Positions 34,067 through 43,776 of a stretch of DNA of 64,000 nucleotides are shown here, piece after piece. Positions within the stretch are counted from its first letter, which is position 1; every line of letters begins with the position of its first letter. The DNA is from Rikenellaceae bacterium (lineage in GTDB: Bacteria; Bacteroidota; Bacteroidia; Bacteroidales; Rikenellaceae). The position numbers and the translations under genes are program-made. The stretch spans positions 1 to 64,000 of the forward strand of contig JAGBFQ010000022.1 in assembly GCA_017936385.1 (NCBI GenBank). Reading direction: 5' to 3'. The notes beneath the pieces were generated by a model. It saw only the letters and a list, made by a program, of their open reading frames with translations, ran no database searches and had not been told where the DNA came from.

Positions 34067-36121
34067 CTACAACCAGCCGTTACCCGTACTGCGACGCACG
34101 GTGATATTGAACGAGTGAACCTCGCCGTTGCTTGCGGTGATGGTTGCCTTCGTGGCACCGGCCTTGGCACCCTTGAACAGCACGCGGCCATCCTCATTGG
34201 TGCAGGTTGCCACCGATTCGTCCTCTATTTTAACCGTATAGGTAAGTTTTTCGCCATCCTTGAAGTAGCGTGAAGGTACAAACGCCACAGCTCCTTGCAC
34301 TGCCACATAGACATTGGGGAAACGCATCGCCTCACCGGCATCCTCGCCTGCAATAGCCGCCAAGAACTTATCGGCATTCACCTGTCCCGAACCCATTTGG
34401 CCTTTGTAATCGGGCAGATTGAGTTGCATGGGTTGCAGCGGACCAAGGTCTGCCACATAGCGATAGTAGGTTTTGCGTCCCGTGCAGTATTGGTCAATAG
34501 GAGTTACGTTTGCATGCAGCAACTCCTGCAACTCCTCAGCCTTAAAGTGTTTGCGCAATTGTGCGGCATACGAAATGCCCAATGCCACAACTCCCGACAC
34601 GTGAGGGGTTGCCATCGAGGTTCCCTCCATGTAGCCATATCCCGTGGGGGCGATATGGAGCGGCAGAGCCGACAGAATACAGCCCAACTCGCCATAGTTG
34701 CTACCATAGATGTTATCCTCGTAGCGATAGTCCCAATAGTAGTCTTGGTCGCCACCGGGAGCCGAAATAGTGGTTCCGGGACCATAGTTGGTGTAGACCG
34801 CAGGGGTGAAGTCAGCCGCAGTACCCGCTACCGACACATACTCCTTGGCCGCACCGGGGAAACCTGCCGCAGGGGCACTCTCGTTACCCGCCGCATACAC
34901 AGCAATACCACCATCAATCGGGCCATTGGGCGAACCTGCATTGTGGGTGAAGTAGTCCAACGCATCCTTCTCCAACGGCGAACCTGCTTCCCACTGCTCT
35001 TGAGTGGCAAAACCGGCCTCGCCCCAATCATAGATATTGGCAGCTCCCGACACATAGCCCCAGCTACATTGCAGCACCACGGCGCCGTTGTCGGCAGCAT
35101 ATTTGATTGCTTGCATGGTTGCCAGCAGGCTGGTCGCCATATTACCCGAGAAGATTTGGCACACCATGATGCGTACACCATTTCCCGAGCCGTCGCCACC
35201 TGCAATCGAGCTGACACCCAAACCATTGTTGTTGACAGCCGAAATCACACCCGCAACGTGCGAACCGTGACCCGAGTCATAGTAGTCGTTCCAAGTGATT
35301 TTGCCCGAGTTGTTTACAAAGTTATATCCGTGGATATCGCCCTTGTAGCCGTTATCGTCGGCGTCCTCGGTCATACTCTCCACCTCGTCCTCGTTAATCC
35401 AGATATTGTCTTTCAAGTCGGGGTGCTCAATCCACACACCCTCGTCCAACACAGCCACAACAACCGAGTTGTCGCCCGTCGAACGCTCCCAAGCCTTTTC
35501 AACCTGCACATCGGCACCTTCGACCGATTTAACAGCACCCTCTTTGGTGAACATATCACCACGGTTGATAAGGTTCCATTGTGCCGCCAGCAGTTCGTCA
35601 TTCAGAGCCACCGAGCGGGTCTGAGCCGCTGAGTTCGAAATAGCCGCCAACTTCTCGGCCGACAAGGGCACTGCCTTGCTGTCGTAGGCGCGTTTCACCT
35701 TGCGGTTAAGGTCTACATTCTGAACCTCACCCAAAGCCGACAGGCGTCGTGCTACATCTCCCACGGATTGCGATGCATCGAAACCTACCACATACCACAA
35801 GTGGAGTCCACTCTTGCGGGTACGCTCCTCATTGGCCTTGTCAACGGGGAACACACGTTCCAAGCGGTAGCTGCCGATAATATCCAGCACTTGGTCCACA
35901 TTCACATTTCCGCTGCGGGTAACTGCTCCGCCGCGAGTCAGGCCGGCGGCCTCAATCATCTCGCCAACCTCAGGGGTGAATTTAACCATCAACTCGCCCT
36001 GAACATACGGTACTTCGGGGGTCGGATTCTTACCTACGCCTTCCGTTTCCATCGTGTCTGTGCACGAGCCAAGCGACAACACTGCCGCCGCAATCAATGC
36101 ATATATCTTTACTTTTTTCAT
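34067..36121 (-). CDS. S8 subtilisin-type serine protease lipoprotein
   Basis: The 684-residue lipoprotein (Cys20, LGSC, then acidic TDTMETEG) has an N-terminal prodomain of about 150 residues, an S8 catalytic domain with Asp226 (VLDEGVW), His285 (GHGSHVAG), oxyanion Asn413 (AAGNE) and Ser502 (EGTSMATPHVSG), and a C-terminal Ig-like domain (about 600-684). All catalytic residues are intact, so it should be an active peptidase. The acidic start after the lipobox fits surface export. It is the only degradative enzyme in the SusCD operon, which points to protein or peptide as the substrate. Confidence 0.92.
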   Translation of the reverse strand: MKKVKIYALIAAAVLSLGSCTDTMETEGVGKNPTPEVPYVQGELMVKFTPEVGEMIEAAGLTRGGAVTRSGNVNVDQVLDIIGSYRLERVFPVDKANEERTRKSGLHLWYVVGFDASQSVGDVARRLSALGEVQNVDLNRKVKRAYDSKAVPLSAEKLAAISNSAAQTRSVALNDELLAAQWNLINRGDMFTKEGAVKSVEGADVQVEKAWERSTGDNSVVVAVLDEGVWIEHPDLKDNIWINEDEVESMTEDADDNGYKGDIHGYNFVNNSGKITWNDYYDSGHGSHVAGVISAVNNNGLGVSSIAGGDGSGNGVRIMVCQIFSGNMATSLLATMQAIKYAADNGAVVLQCSWGYVSGAANIYDWGEAGFATQEQWEAGSPLEKDALDYFTHNAGSPNGPIDGGIAVYAAGNESAPAAGFPGAAKEYVSVAGTAADFTPAVYTNYGPGTTISAPGGDQDYYWDYRYEDNIYGSNYGELGCILSALPLHIAPTGYGYMEGTSMATPHVSGVVALGISYAAQLRKHFKAEELQELLHANVTPIDQYCTGRKTYYRYVADLGPLQPMQLNLPDYKGQMGSGQVNADKFLAAIAGEDAGEAMRFPNVYVAVQGAVAFVPSRYFKDGEKLTYTVKIEDESVATCTNEDGRVLFKGAKAGATKATITASNGEVHSFNITVRRSTGNGWL

Positions 36122-36187
36122 CTTCTTCGTTTTGATGATATTCCGTGTCTGTTTTTACTCTATTTGTTCTGTCGTACTGTGCACAAT

Positions 36188-37909
36188 CTATCGGCGCGAA
36201 CCATCGGAAGAGGATGTTTCATCCTCATTCGATGCGTCCTCTTGGTCACCCTGCTCAGAGTTCGCCATCTCCTTATTGACATAGTGCTCATAGTAATAGT
36301 TCAAGTTGGCAGGAGCATTGCTGAATCCGGCGTATGTTCCGTCGGTCCAACGTCCCTCCTGTGGGAAGACCAAACTAAAAGGTGCCCACCAGTCCAAGGC
36401 CGGGTGATACAACAACCAATCGGGAAGTTCGCCACTCATGCGGTTGAGGTTGATGGCAAACCACTTGGTCGAAGGCATAACCTTCTTGATTTTGCGTTCA
36501 ACCAAAATTTGCGGCAGTGTATCCACTCCATCCTTATTTTTCGATGCAGCGATATCTTCTTGGGTGTAGACAGGTATCTCGGGGTCGTCCTCAAAAGTGG
36601 GCAACGAACCGTGCAGGTAGTTCACCGACAGCACTAACGTGTCCAAATCCCACTTAAGCAGGTCTGCGGGGAACTCCTCCTCATCCATAAAACCGCCCAA
36701 ATTTTTCTTGACATTATTGCTCAAGTCCGTAACGAGGTTACGTTGGTTGGCATTCATAATCAGAGTGCGCAGTTTGGGGAAGTTCTCCTTGGTCAGCACG
36801 TCGGGTATTTTCTGGAAGTTGTTGGAACCAAGGTTCAGATACTCCAGATTTTTGAGTTTGGCAATATTTTTTCCCAGCGAACTCAAACCGTATGCTCCGA
36901 GGGTCAAACGTTTGAGGTTCTCGGACAAATAACCGATGCTTTCGCCCTCGTCCAAATCAAGCAGGAAGGTATTGGCATTACCAAAGAAGTACAACTCCTC
37001 GGCTGCCGTCAAGAAACGCACCTCATAGGGCAGACTCTCTTTGGTGTAGAAAATCAGGAACTCGGCTCTCTTAACACGACCTACCTTGTCGGGAGTACAA
37101 CCCTCCTCGCCATCTTCCCACAGAGTAACACCGGTCCAACTGTCCATAGGTTGCGAGGTGTCGTATGATGCGGTGCTGCGCAGGGTACGCGCAATGGCAA
37201 GCATCGCCACCGAGTCTCCTTCGCGGGTATTCTCCTTGATAGGCACTGCGGCCTCTTGAAGCACGGTCAGCACATCCTGACGGTCCATCTGACGACCATC
37301 TTTGGGCACAAATCGAATGTCGGCCGTGCGGATGGTATCTCGCGAGTTGATACCCCAGTCGAAACGAATTGTAACCTCGCGAGGACGCATGCCGCGATTG
37401 AGGTTTTGCGAGAATCGTTTATTGGTCAGCCATGTCACATTATCGGGAATGTCAACATCGAACTCGACATTCGAACGAACCGTAACCTCAAAGTAACGCT
37501 CATCGAATTCATCATAGCACTCCAACTCCACTTCGGGGTTGTCCAACTCAATAACATAGGGGAAACCTTGTTGCTCAATCTCCACAAGTTGAACATTGGT
37601 ATCGGCACTTCCAGTGGCCACGGTTTCAATTTTCACCTCTGCTTCACGCGCCTCGTTCATCAGAGCCGAGTCGACGATGATTTGACACTCGGTAGAGCCA
37701 CGGCCGTTGGTCGGCGACACGGTAATCCACGGTGCATCGGTCGATGCAGTCCACGACTCGCCGGCAGTGATTCGGATGATACGTGTACCACCTTCGGGTG
37801 CCATTTCGATTTTTTGGGTGTCGACCTCAAACTTTATGTTTTCGTTGTCAGGTGTGCAGGCGCCGAGCATCAGCGCGGCGGCAAGCACAATATATTTCAT
37901 CTGTTTCAT
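36188..37909 (-). CDS. BACON and leucine-rich-repeat lipoprotein
   Basis: The start is taken at MKQMKYIVLAAALMLGAC (573 aa); MKYIVLAAA nine bases on is also possible. After the lipobox Cys comes an acidic TPDNENIKFE. One clear BACON-like Ig domain (ESWTASTDAPWITVSPTNG) and a second weaker one (VTVRSNVEFDVDIPDNVTW) are followed by a leucine-rich-repeat region (LKNLEYLNLGSNNFQKIP). BACON domains bind glycans or proteins. LRR domains usually bind protein. It lies 27 bp after the 900-residue LRR gene; both are probably surface-exposed capture proteins. Confidence 0.82.
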   Translation of the reverse strand: MKQMKYIVLAAALMLGACTPDNENIKFEVDTQKIEMAPEGGTRIIRITAGESWTASTDAPWITVSPTNGRGSTECQIIVDSALMNEAREAEVKIETVATGSADTNVQLVEIEQQGFPYVIELDNPEVELECYDEFDERYFEVTVRSNVEFDVDIPDNVTWLTNKRFSQNLNRGMRPREVTIRFDWGINSRDTIRTADIRFVPKDGRQMDRQDVLTVLQEAAVPIKENTREGDSVAMLAIARTLRSTASYDTSQPMDSWTGVTLWEDGEEGCTPDKVGRVKRAEFLIFYTKESLPYEVRFLTAAEELYFFGNANTFLLDLDEGESIGYLSENLKRLTLGAYGLSSLGKNIAKLKNLEYLNLGSNNFQKIPDVLTKENFPKLRTLIMNANQRNLVTDLSNNVKKNLGGFMDEEEFPADLLKWDLDTLVLSVNYLHGSLPTFEDDPEIPVYTQEDIAASKNKDGVDTLPQILVERKIKKVMPSTKWFAINLNRMSGELPDWLLYHPALDWWAPFSLVFPQEGRWTDGTYAGFSNAPANLNYYYEHYVNKEMANSEQGDQEDASNEDETSSSDGSRR

Positions 37910-37936
37910 ATCTCTTGTTCTCTCCATTCGGGGTAA

Positions 37937-40639
37937 CTACTCCAACATATATTCGCAATTCTGAATATTCTGCGTCTTATCGTAAATAAGGTAGTAAGCA
38001 CCTACTTGCCAAGCGTAGCAGATATCCGACGCATCAAACACGATTCGCGGGTTATCACTGATATCCAAATAGTAAATCAATGTCGAGATGGTGTCATCCA
38101 CTCTGCGAAGGTCATTCGAGCCGATGTAAAATCCTCTCAGACCCTTATGGTTGTACAATCCCGTAGGCCACTTGCGAAGACAACGCTCACCTTTGTCATT
38201 TCGTTGACTGCGGATTGCATATACTGTCAACGAGCCTGCGTCAAGCGGCTCGAAGGGGAACTCACTGAACGCATTGAAGGACAAATCCATACCGTACAGA
38301 TAGGGGAAGTTTCCGGCATGAAACATCTTGGGCAGTTTGCTCAAGCGGTTGTACGACAAATCGAACGACACAAGGTCAACCGAATTCTTGTAACTCAGCG
38401 CTTCGTCAGGAATCGAACGGATTTCGTTGGCGCGGAGGATTATGTACGACACAAGTGAATTGGTCTTGGCTATCGCCGTGGGATACTCCTTGAATTTATT
38501 TTGGCTCAATGTAAGTGTCTCGACGCGGATACCCTTATAACCATCCTTACCACTCTTTTCTTCATCCTCAAAGCCGTCGATTTGGTTTCCCGAAAAATCG
38601 ACCGACGACATAGTGAATTTGCTGGTAGCCGAGAAGATATTGGGTACTTTTTTGAGTTTATTGTACTTTACAGAGAAGGTATCGACATCGTCGATGGCAC
38701 AGAAACCAACCTCCTCTCCATTCTCGTCAAAACGGGGCAGGCTCTCCAACTCATTGTAGTCAAGATAGAGTTGAACCAGGCCGACATTCTTGCCGAACGG
38801 GTGCATCTTACGAATTTTGTTGTAGGCCAAATCGAGCAGACTCAGGCTGTGCATATTGCTCAGCGATGCAGGGAGCTCCTCCAGTGAATTCTCACGCGCA
38901 TATACCAATTGAATGCTTTTCTGCGACGGACCTTTGGCGATTGCATCGAATCCGTTGTAAATATCCTCTGCCGTCCACTGTTTGTTATTCGACAAGTTGA
39001 GAGCCACCAGCGACGGAAGTTTCGCAATCATAGCCGGGAACTTCTTCATGTTCGGGCAGTTATAAATCTCAAGGTCGGTCAGCGCATAGCACTTCGACAA
39101 CTCCTCGGGCAGTTCGGCAATGGTACTATTGGCAATGTTCAGATATTGAAGGTTCTCCAAGTTGCCGATTTCGGCAGGCAGCGAAGTCAGACCATTGCAC
39201 AATGTGCCATGGTTGGTGTCCATCGGACGGATTACACGTTGGTGACCGGTCGAAGGCTCGATGATTTCGTTCTCCTTCATGCTCTCATAGAGGCTGATTT
39301 CCGGCACACTGATATTGTGCTCCATCAGTGCGCGGGCACAAGGCTCCGACATCTGAGTCGCAGGATGGAGTTTACGCAGATACTCCTTGTGAATCTCCAT
39401 GCGGTTGCGGGTGCGATAAGCCAACGATTGGTTATGTGTCTTGGCCTCTTCCGGGTCATAGGTAATCATATTGGCATCGTTGTGAGTACCCAGATAGAGC
39501 TCCATCAACTCTGTCAACTGTCCGATGGCAGGTGACATCGCGCCACTAAAGCCGAAGTCACTGATGTCAATAAATGCCACGCGGCCGTTCGAGTGAAGTT
39601 TAACTCCGGGTTGGTCGCCCCAAAGGTCAATGTCCTTATCGAAATTCCAGTTGGCTCCACGGGTGAAGTTCTCACCCACATAGTACCAATCCGGACCGTT
39701 CAAACTTTTCCAGATTTCGTACAATGCCATATAGTCCTTGATATACTCGGCGCCGCCGTATACATTAATCGGAACTTCAACATCCACGAGTTCATTATCA
39801 TCGACTTTGAATGTTGCTTGGGTTGAGTTCACATCTATCGAGGCATCATATTCGTCATAGGCCACGTAGCGGACGATTCTATATTCGCCAGCCTCGAGCC
39901 ACATCACCGAGTCACTCTCCAATATTGAGGTACGGTGACCGTTGGGAGTATCCACGCCATCCTTAAATTCGAGCGAAAACTCCATAGGGATTTTCGAGAA
40001 AGTGACCTCTCTGTTGGTCAACGTGTGTCGCACGGTGATATCCACCTCTTTGATTTCGTCGAAGGTGTACTCTCTGTCGGCAGCACGTGTTCCCGCTGTA
40101 TCAGGCATCGAACTCATATCCTTAACCAACGAGAAACGCACCTGGCCGCGAGGTACGACGTTAACCGTCAAGTCGTGCGTACAGAGCGTACCAACTTCAA
40201 CCTCCATGGTTTTGAACTCTTCGGCAGGTACACCAACGTAGCGCACCTCATCATAGGCGTCATACAGCGTGAAGTTGTTGATGGTGTATTGTCCCTCCAG
40301 CAGTTTGACCTTGTCGCTACGCAGCCCCCATTCGGCAAGCTCCGTGCCTGCTGAATTAAGATTGAGGGTCAGGGCAATATCACGTCCGTTTGCTCCTCGC
40401 AACGACACGCGGATTTTATACGCCTGAGCAAGCCAATCGAGTCGGTCCACCACTTGGGCACGTGCTTTCGGTTCGCCCTGCGCCTCGGGGGTATACGAGG
40501 CTGCTTTGTAGAGTTTGAACTGCACGTATCCGTAGTCGGTTTCGCGGTTATCGACACCACTATCCTCGACGCAACCGGTCATAAACATCGCCGACATCAT
40601 GGTCAGCGCCATGCATACGAATAATCTGTAAAATTTCAT
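37937..40639 (-). CDS. Large leucine-rich-repeat lipoprotein (DUF4458-like N-terminus)
   Basis: The 900-residue lipoprotein (Cys23 in FMTGC, then VEDSGVDNRETD, strongly acidic) has an N-terminal half with repeated beta-sandwich blocks (VQFKLYKAASY, VRFSLVKDMSS) that recalls DUF4458 from memory. The C-terminal half from about residue 490 holds at least ten LRR units (ENLQYLNIANSTIAELPEEL, SLLDLAYNKIRKMHPFG, QLYLDYNELESLP). LRR lipoproteins of this kind (BspA-like) bind proteins. It is fifth in the SusCD operon. Specific ligand unknown. Confidence 0.83.
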   Translation of the reverse strand: MKFYRLFVCMALTMMSAMFMTGCVEDSGVDNRETDYGYVQFKLYKAASYTPEAQGEPKARAQVVDRLDWLAQAYKIRVSLRGANGRDIALTLNLNSAGTELAEWGLRSDKVKLLEGQYTINNFTLYDAYDEVRYVGVPAEEFKTMEVEVGTLCTHDLTVNVVPRGQVRFSLVKDMSSMPDTAGTRAADREYTFDEIKEVDITVRHTLTNREVTFSKIPMEFSLEFKDGVDTPNGHRTSILESDSVMWLEAGEYRIVRYVAYDEYDASIDVNSTQATFKVDDNELVDVEVPINVYGGAEYIKDYMALYEIWKSLNGPDWYYVGENFTRGANWNFDKDIDLWGDQPGVKLHSNGRVAFIDISDFGFSGAMSPAIGQLTELMELYLGTHNDANMITYDPEEAKTHNQSLAYRTRNRMEIHKEYLRKLHPATQMSEPCARALMEHNISVPEISLYESMKENEIIEPSTGHQRVIRPMDTNHGTLCNGLTSLPAEIGNLENLQYLNIANSTIAELPEELSKCYALTDLEIYNCPNMKKFPAMIAKLPSLVALNLSNNKQWTAEDIYNGFDAIAKGPSQKSIQLVYARENSLEELPASLSNMHSLSLLDLAYNKIRKMHPFGKNVGLVQLYLDYNELESLPRFDENGEEVGFCAIDDVDTFSVKYNKLKKVPNIFSATSKFTMSSVDFSGNQIDGFEDEEKSGKDGYKGIRVETLTLSQNKFKEYPTAIAKTNSLVSYIILRANEIRSIPDEALSYKNSVDLVSFDLSYNRLSKLPKMFHAGNFPYLYGMDLSFNAFSEFPFEPLDAGSLTVYAIRSQRNDKGERCLRKWPTGLYNHKGLRGFYIGSNDLRRVDDTISTLIYYLDISDNPRIVFDASDICYAWQVGAYYLIYDKTQNIQNCEYMLE

Positions 40640-40721
40640 TGTATTATAGCTCTTCTTTTTTACACTTTTCTTTTATGCTCCGCACTTTCGCAGAGCCTTG
40701 CCCGCTCTCTGGCGGCAACGG

Positions 40722-42782
40722 TTAGCCCATGTATCCGAATACACACACGATGATTACCACCGCCGTATCTCCGTTATAGAGGGTGATTACGCCACGTCCC
40801 TTGTTACCGGTCAGCGCCTGCATATCGACGCAAGGCAGGCCTGCATTATAAGCTATCTTCAACCAATCCTGGGTCGAACGCCAAGTGGTGAATTCCGGGA
40901 ACTTCATTCCTCGTAATGACGACATTGCGCTGCGGTGTACAACTCTGACCTGAATCAAGCCGGGGTACGAAACGGCTGCTTCGGCGTTCCAATCGGGGTC
41001 ACTCGGGGTCAGGAACTCAAGGGTTTCGCCAAAACTCTCCTCGCCAAGGAAAGCAACTGCCGAGGTGTCAACTTCATAAATGGGAGGTGCTACGAAATTC
41101 TCGTCCAGCACGCACTCCACAACAGCATAAGCTGCCTTGTCCTCGCCATAGAACACCAAATACGCCACGTTTTGGCCATCGGGACCGGGTTTGGTGTTTT
41201 TCTTATCGTCCATCATCACCTTGTAGCAGTTCTCATTCTCGGCATGTGCCGACAGCGAAATCCAGCAACCATCAAGACTCTCGAACTTATCGCTTTGACC
41301 ATTGTAGCCATACACTTCGTAGCTGCTGAACGGCACATTGAACGTCAAATAATCGCCCGTATCAGCCTGGCTGTACGACAGACGGTAGGCGTGAGTGATA
41401 CCTGCCCAAGCACCTGTGATGAACGAGGCATTCTCCAACTCCTCGAAGTCGGCATTATATGCACGCATGGTCGAGATATTGGTAGCATCAATCACTCCGG
41501 GCGGAACGTAGGGAAGTTGCTCAATTTCGCCGAAAATGTAGTCACGCAGGTCATAAGCCACGGTCGTGTGCTCCTCATCGGCATAGAGTTGGTTTGCAGG
41601 GTCGGTGATGGTAGATGCAACCGACGCGGGCAGAGCCATCAGATATGCTTTACGTTCGGTCAGTTCTGTATTTGCGTTCACGGTCAGCGACATTGCGCGG
41701 GTATAAAGTCCCTTTTCGTCGGCTCCTTCGGGATAGTCGGCCACCGTAAAGTTAATCCACATTGCATAACGGTCATGATAGAGTTTGCCGTTACGCTCGA
41801 CAAAGGTGTAGAATACCACTCCCTTGGGTGCGGTAATCGTACCTGCCGCGGGAGCTGCCACAAAATCCATGGCATGAACGGGGTCGTAATAGTCGCCAAT
41901 CGTATTGAAACGCAATTGATAGTTCATATCGAGTTTGAACACATCTTTGCAGCCGTCATAGTCGATGGTAAATGACTCCACGACCACCGGATTCGAGAGG
42001 TCGGAGTAGTCGCAAAGGTCGAATTTGACAACCGTCGGCTCCAAGGGCAGTTCTTCGGGTACGGTATTGAGAGATATTTCGGTGCGGCCGTTCTCACCCG
42101 AGGTATTCGAGAGCTCAAGCCACGCGGGAATTTCGCCCACCAACGACCAATTAAAGTTGGCATCCACAGCGATTTTTTGTCGGAACAGACCATTAACCCA
42201 TCTCATTTTCACACTTTCAACCGTACTCTCCGAATAGACATATTTGCTCAACGAGTCCATTTGAAATACATTGTCCGTCTCATTGAACTCGGCCTCATAA
42301 ACATCTATCTCGCGTTGTGCCGCGGGGAGTGTGAGTTGTGCTATCACTTCGGTGCGGTTGCCCATGTTCAACGACACCTCACAAGTGTGTGCCTGACGGT
42401 AATCCACAATGTTACGAACTTGGATTTGCACCTCTTGGGTTCCGGTTTCGGTACCACGCAGCGAAAGGGTGGTGTTTTTGCCATCAACGATACTGAACCA
42501 AGCCGATGTTTCGGCAGGTACAGACACCTCCCATTTGGTAGCAGCTTCGAAAGTCAGCGTAACAACCTCTCCGGGGGTTACATTAGCCACAACCTTTTCG
42601 GGGAATACAACATCTGTATTACCTTCGCCCTCACCGGGTTTATCACCGGGGGTTACGTTCTCGTTTCCGGAGCCATCATCCGTTCCTTCATTCTCGGGGG
42701 TATCGGGGTTACATGCGCTGACAGCCATTGCCACAACAACCAGCAGGCTGAACAGACGAACCATATATTTTTTCATTTTCAC
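40722..42782 (-). CDS. BACON-like lipoprotein (DUF5003-like)
   Basis: The 686-residue lipoprotein (Cys24 in AVSAC) is followed by an acidic, flexible region NPDTPENEGTDDGSGNEN, then a BACON-like domain (FEAATKWEVSVPAETSAWFSI, about 70-160). The remaining ~500 residues form an unrecognised region that resembles DUF5003 from memory. It sits between the SusD-partner lipoprotein and the LRR genes in the operon and is likely a surface ligand-binding protein. Confidence 0.75.
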   Translation of the reverse strand: MKMKKYMVRLFSLLVVVAMAVSACNPDTPENEGTDDGSGNENVTPGDKPGEGEGNTDVVFPEKVVANVTPGEVVTLTFEAATKWEVSVPAETSAWFSIVDGKNTTLSLRGTETGTQEVQIQVRNIVDYRQAHTCEVSLNMGNRTEVIAQLTLPAAQREIDVYEAEFNETDNVFQMDSLSKYVYSESTVESVKMRWVNGLFRQKIAVDANFNWSLVGEIPAWLELSNTSGENGRTEISLNTVPEELPLEPTVVKFDLCDYSDLSNPVVVESFTIDYDGCKDVFKLDMNYQLRFNTIGDYYDPVHAMDFVAAPAAGTITAPKGVVFYTFVERNGKLYHDRYAMWINFTVADYPEGADEKGLYTRAMSLTVNANTELTERKAYLMALPASVASTITDPANQLYADEEHTTVAYDLRDYIFGEIEQLPYVPPGVIDATNISTMRAYNADFEELENASFITGAWAGITHAYRLSYSQADTGDYLTFNVPFSSYEVYGYNGQSDKFESLDGCWISLSAHAENENCYKVMMDDKKNTKPGPDGQNVAYLVFYGEDKAAYAVVECVLDENFVAPPIYEVDTSAVAFLGEESFGETLEFLTPSDPDWNAEAAVSYPGLIQVRVVHRSAMSSLRGMKFPEFTTWRSTQDWLKIAYNAGLPCVDMQALTGNKGRGVITLYNGDTAVVIIVCVFGYMG

Positions 42783-42836
42783 TCTTAATTATATATTGTA
42801 CTCAGATTACTTTTACTCTTTTTAGCGTCCTCAGCA

Positions 42837-43742
42837 CTAAAGTCCCTCGCGCATAATTCGGTTGGCCTCCTCCTCGGTGACCCACTCCATAACATTATAG
42901 AAGTCGCCGACAGCACCCACTGCCTCGCCCACATTTTCGACATAGACATAGGTCCACAGCACTGCGAATTTTCGACACGAGTTGAAGTATGAGGTATTGT
43001 AAGGGCTCGCTTTGCCCAGGATTCTGTCGTCGCCATGGAACATTCCGAACACCGAACCCTCGTCGCTCAGCACTTGGTCGGCATCCATCGTCACTTTGGG
43101 CTCTGCGGGGTCCGTAGCATCGAAACCGATAATCACGTCGTAACCCTCGTAGAATGCATCACGCAAAATTACGTGGGTATCGTCCACCTTGTCAACCTTA
43201 ACGAGTTTTTGGAACGCTGTGTTGGTTCCCGGATAGTTGTAAATCAGCATCGACGACAACACGCACCAACCCGTAAAGTTGTTGATATCCCACGGGCACG
43301 CCTTATAGAAGGTTGCCTTGTGGGTGGTCCAGCCCTCATAGAGGTTCCATTGCACCTTCTCGGGAACCACAAGTCTCAGCACAACACCCAACGAATCTGC
43401 GTCGGTGATATTGGCATAGTGTCCGCGGAGTTGCACATCCACGGCACGTTCGCCGGCAGGGATGACCACTTTGTTCGACAGAAGTGTGAAGTGTTTGCCC
43501 TCGATAGCGTTGCTACCTTGGTCGACGATTTCGACGCCGAATGTGCGGTCGTAGTCGCAAGCCACGGTCGAAGCCACAGACACACTGAACAACTCATTGT
43601 CGGCAGTGATGACGTTGCTTGAGAGCGTATCGGCAAACATTACGTACTCGGCATCCGAGTAGGTGGTATACTCCTCGTGGCACGAAGTCAGCGAAATGAG
43701 CATCAGCACCGAGGCCGAAAGTATTGAAAGTATGCGTTTCAT
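42837..43742 (-). CDS. SusD-associated lipoprotein (DUF4843/DUF4984-like)
   Basis: The 301-residue lipoprotein has Cys21 in LTSC followed by HEEYTTYSDAEY. The N-terminal half is a Calx-beta or DUF4843-type sandwich (TIEGKHFTLLSNKVVIPAGE-like), and the C-terminal half (NNFTGWCVLSSMLIYNYPG...) resembles DUF4984. Such proteins commonly follow SusD in peptide-type loci. It lies 34 bp downstream of susD. Function is assumed to be accessory ligand binding. Confidence 0.75.
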   Translation of the reverse strand: MKRILSILSASVLMLISLTSCHEEYTTYSDAEYVMFADTLSSNVITADNELFSVSVASTVACDYDRTFGVEIVDQGSNAIEGKHFTLLSNKVVIPAGERAVDVQLRGHYANITDADSLGVVLRLVVPEKVQWNLYEGWTTHKATFYKACPWDINNFTGWCVLSSMLIYNYPGTNTAFQKLVKVDKVDDTHVILRDAFYEGYDVIIGFDATDPAEPKVTMDADQVLSDEGSVFGMFHGDDRILGKASPYNTSYFNSCRKFAVLWTYVYVENVGEAVGAVGDFYNVMEWVTEEEANRIMREGL

Positions 43743-43776
43743 TGTTCTAACTTTGGTATGGTGTTAAATCACGTTA

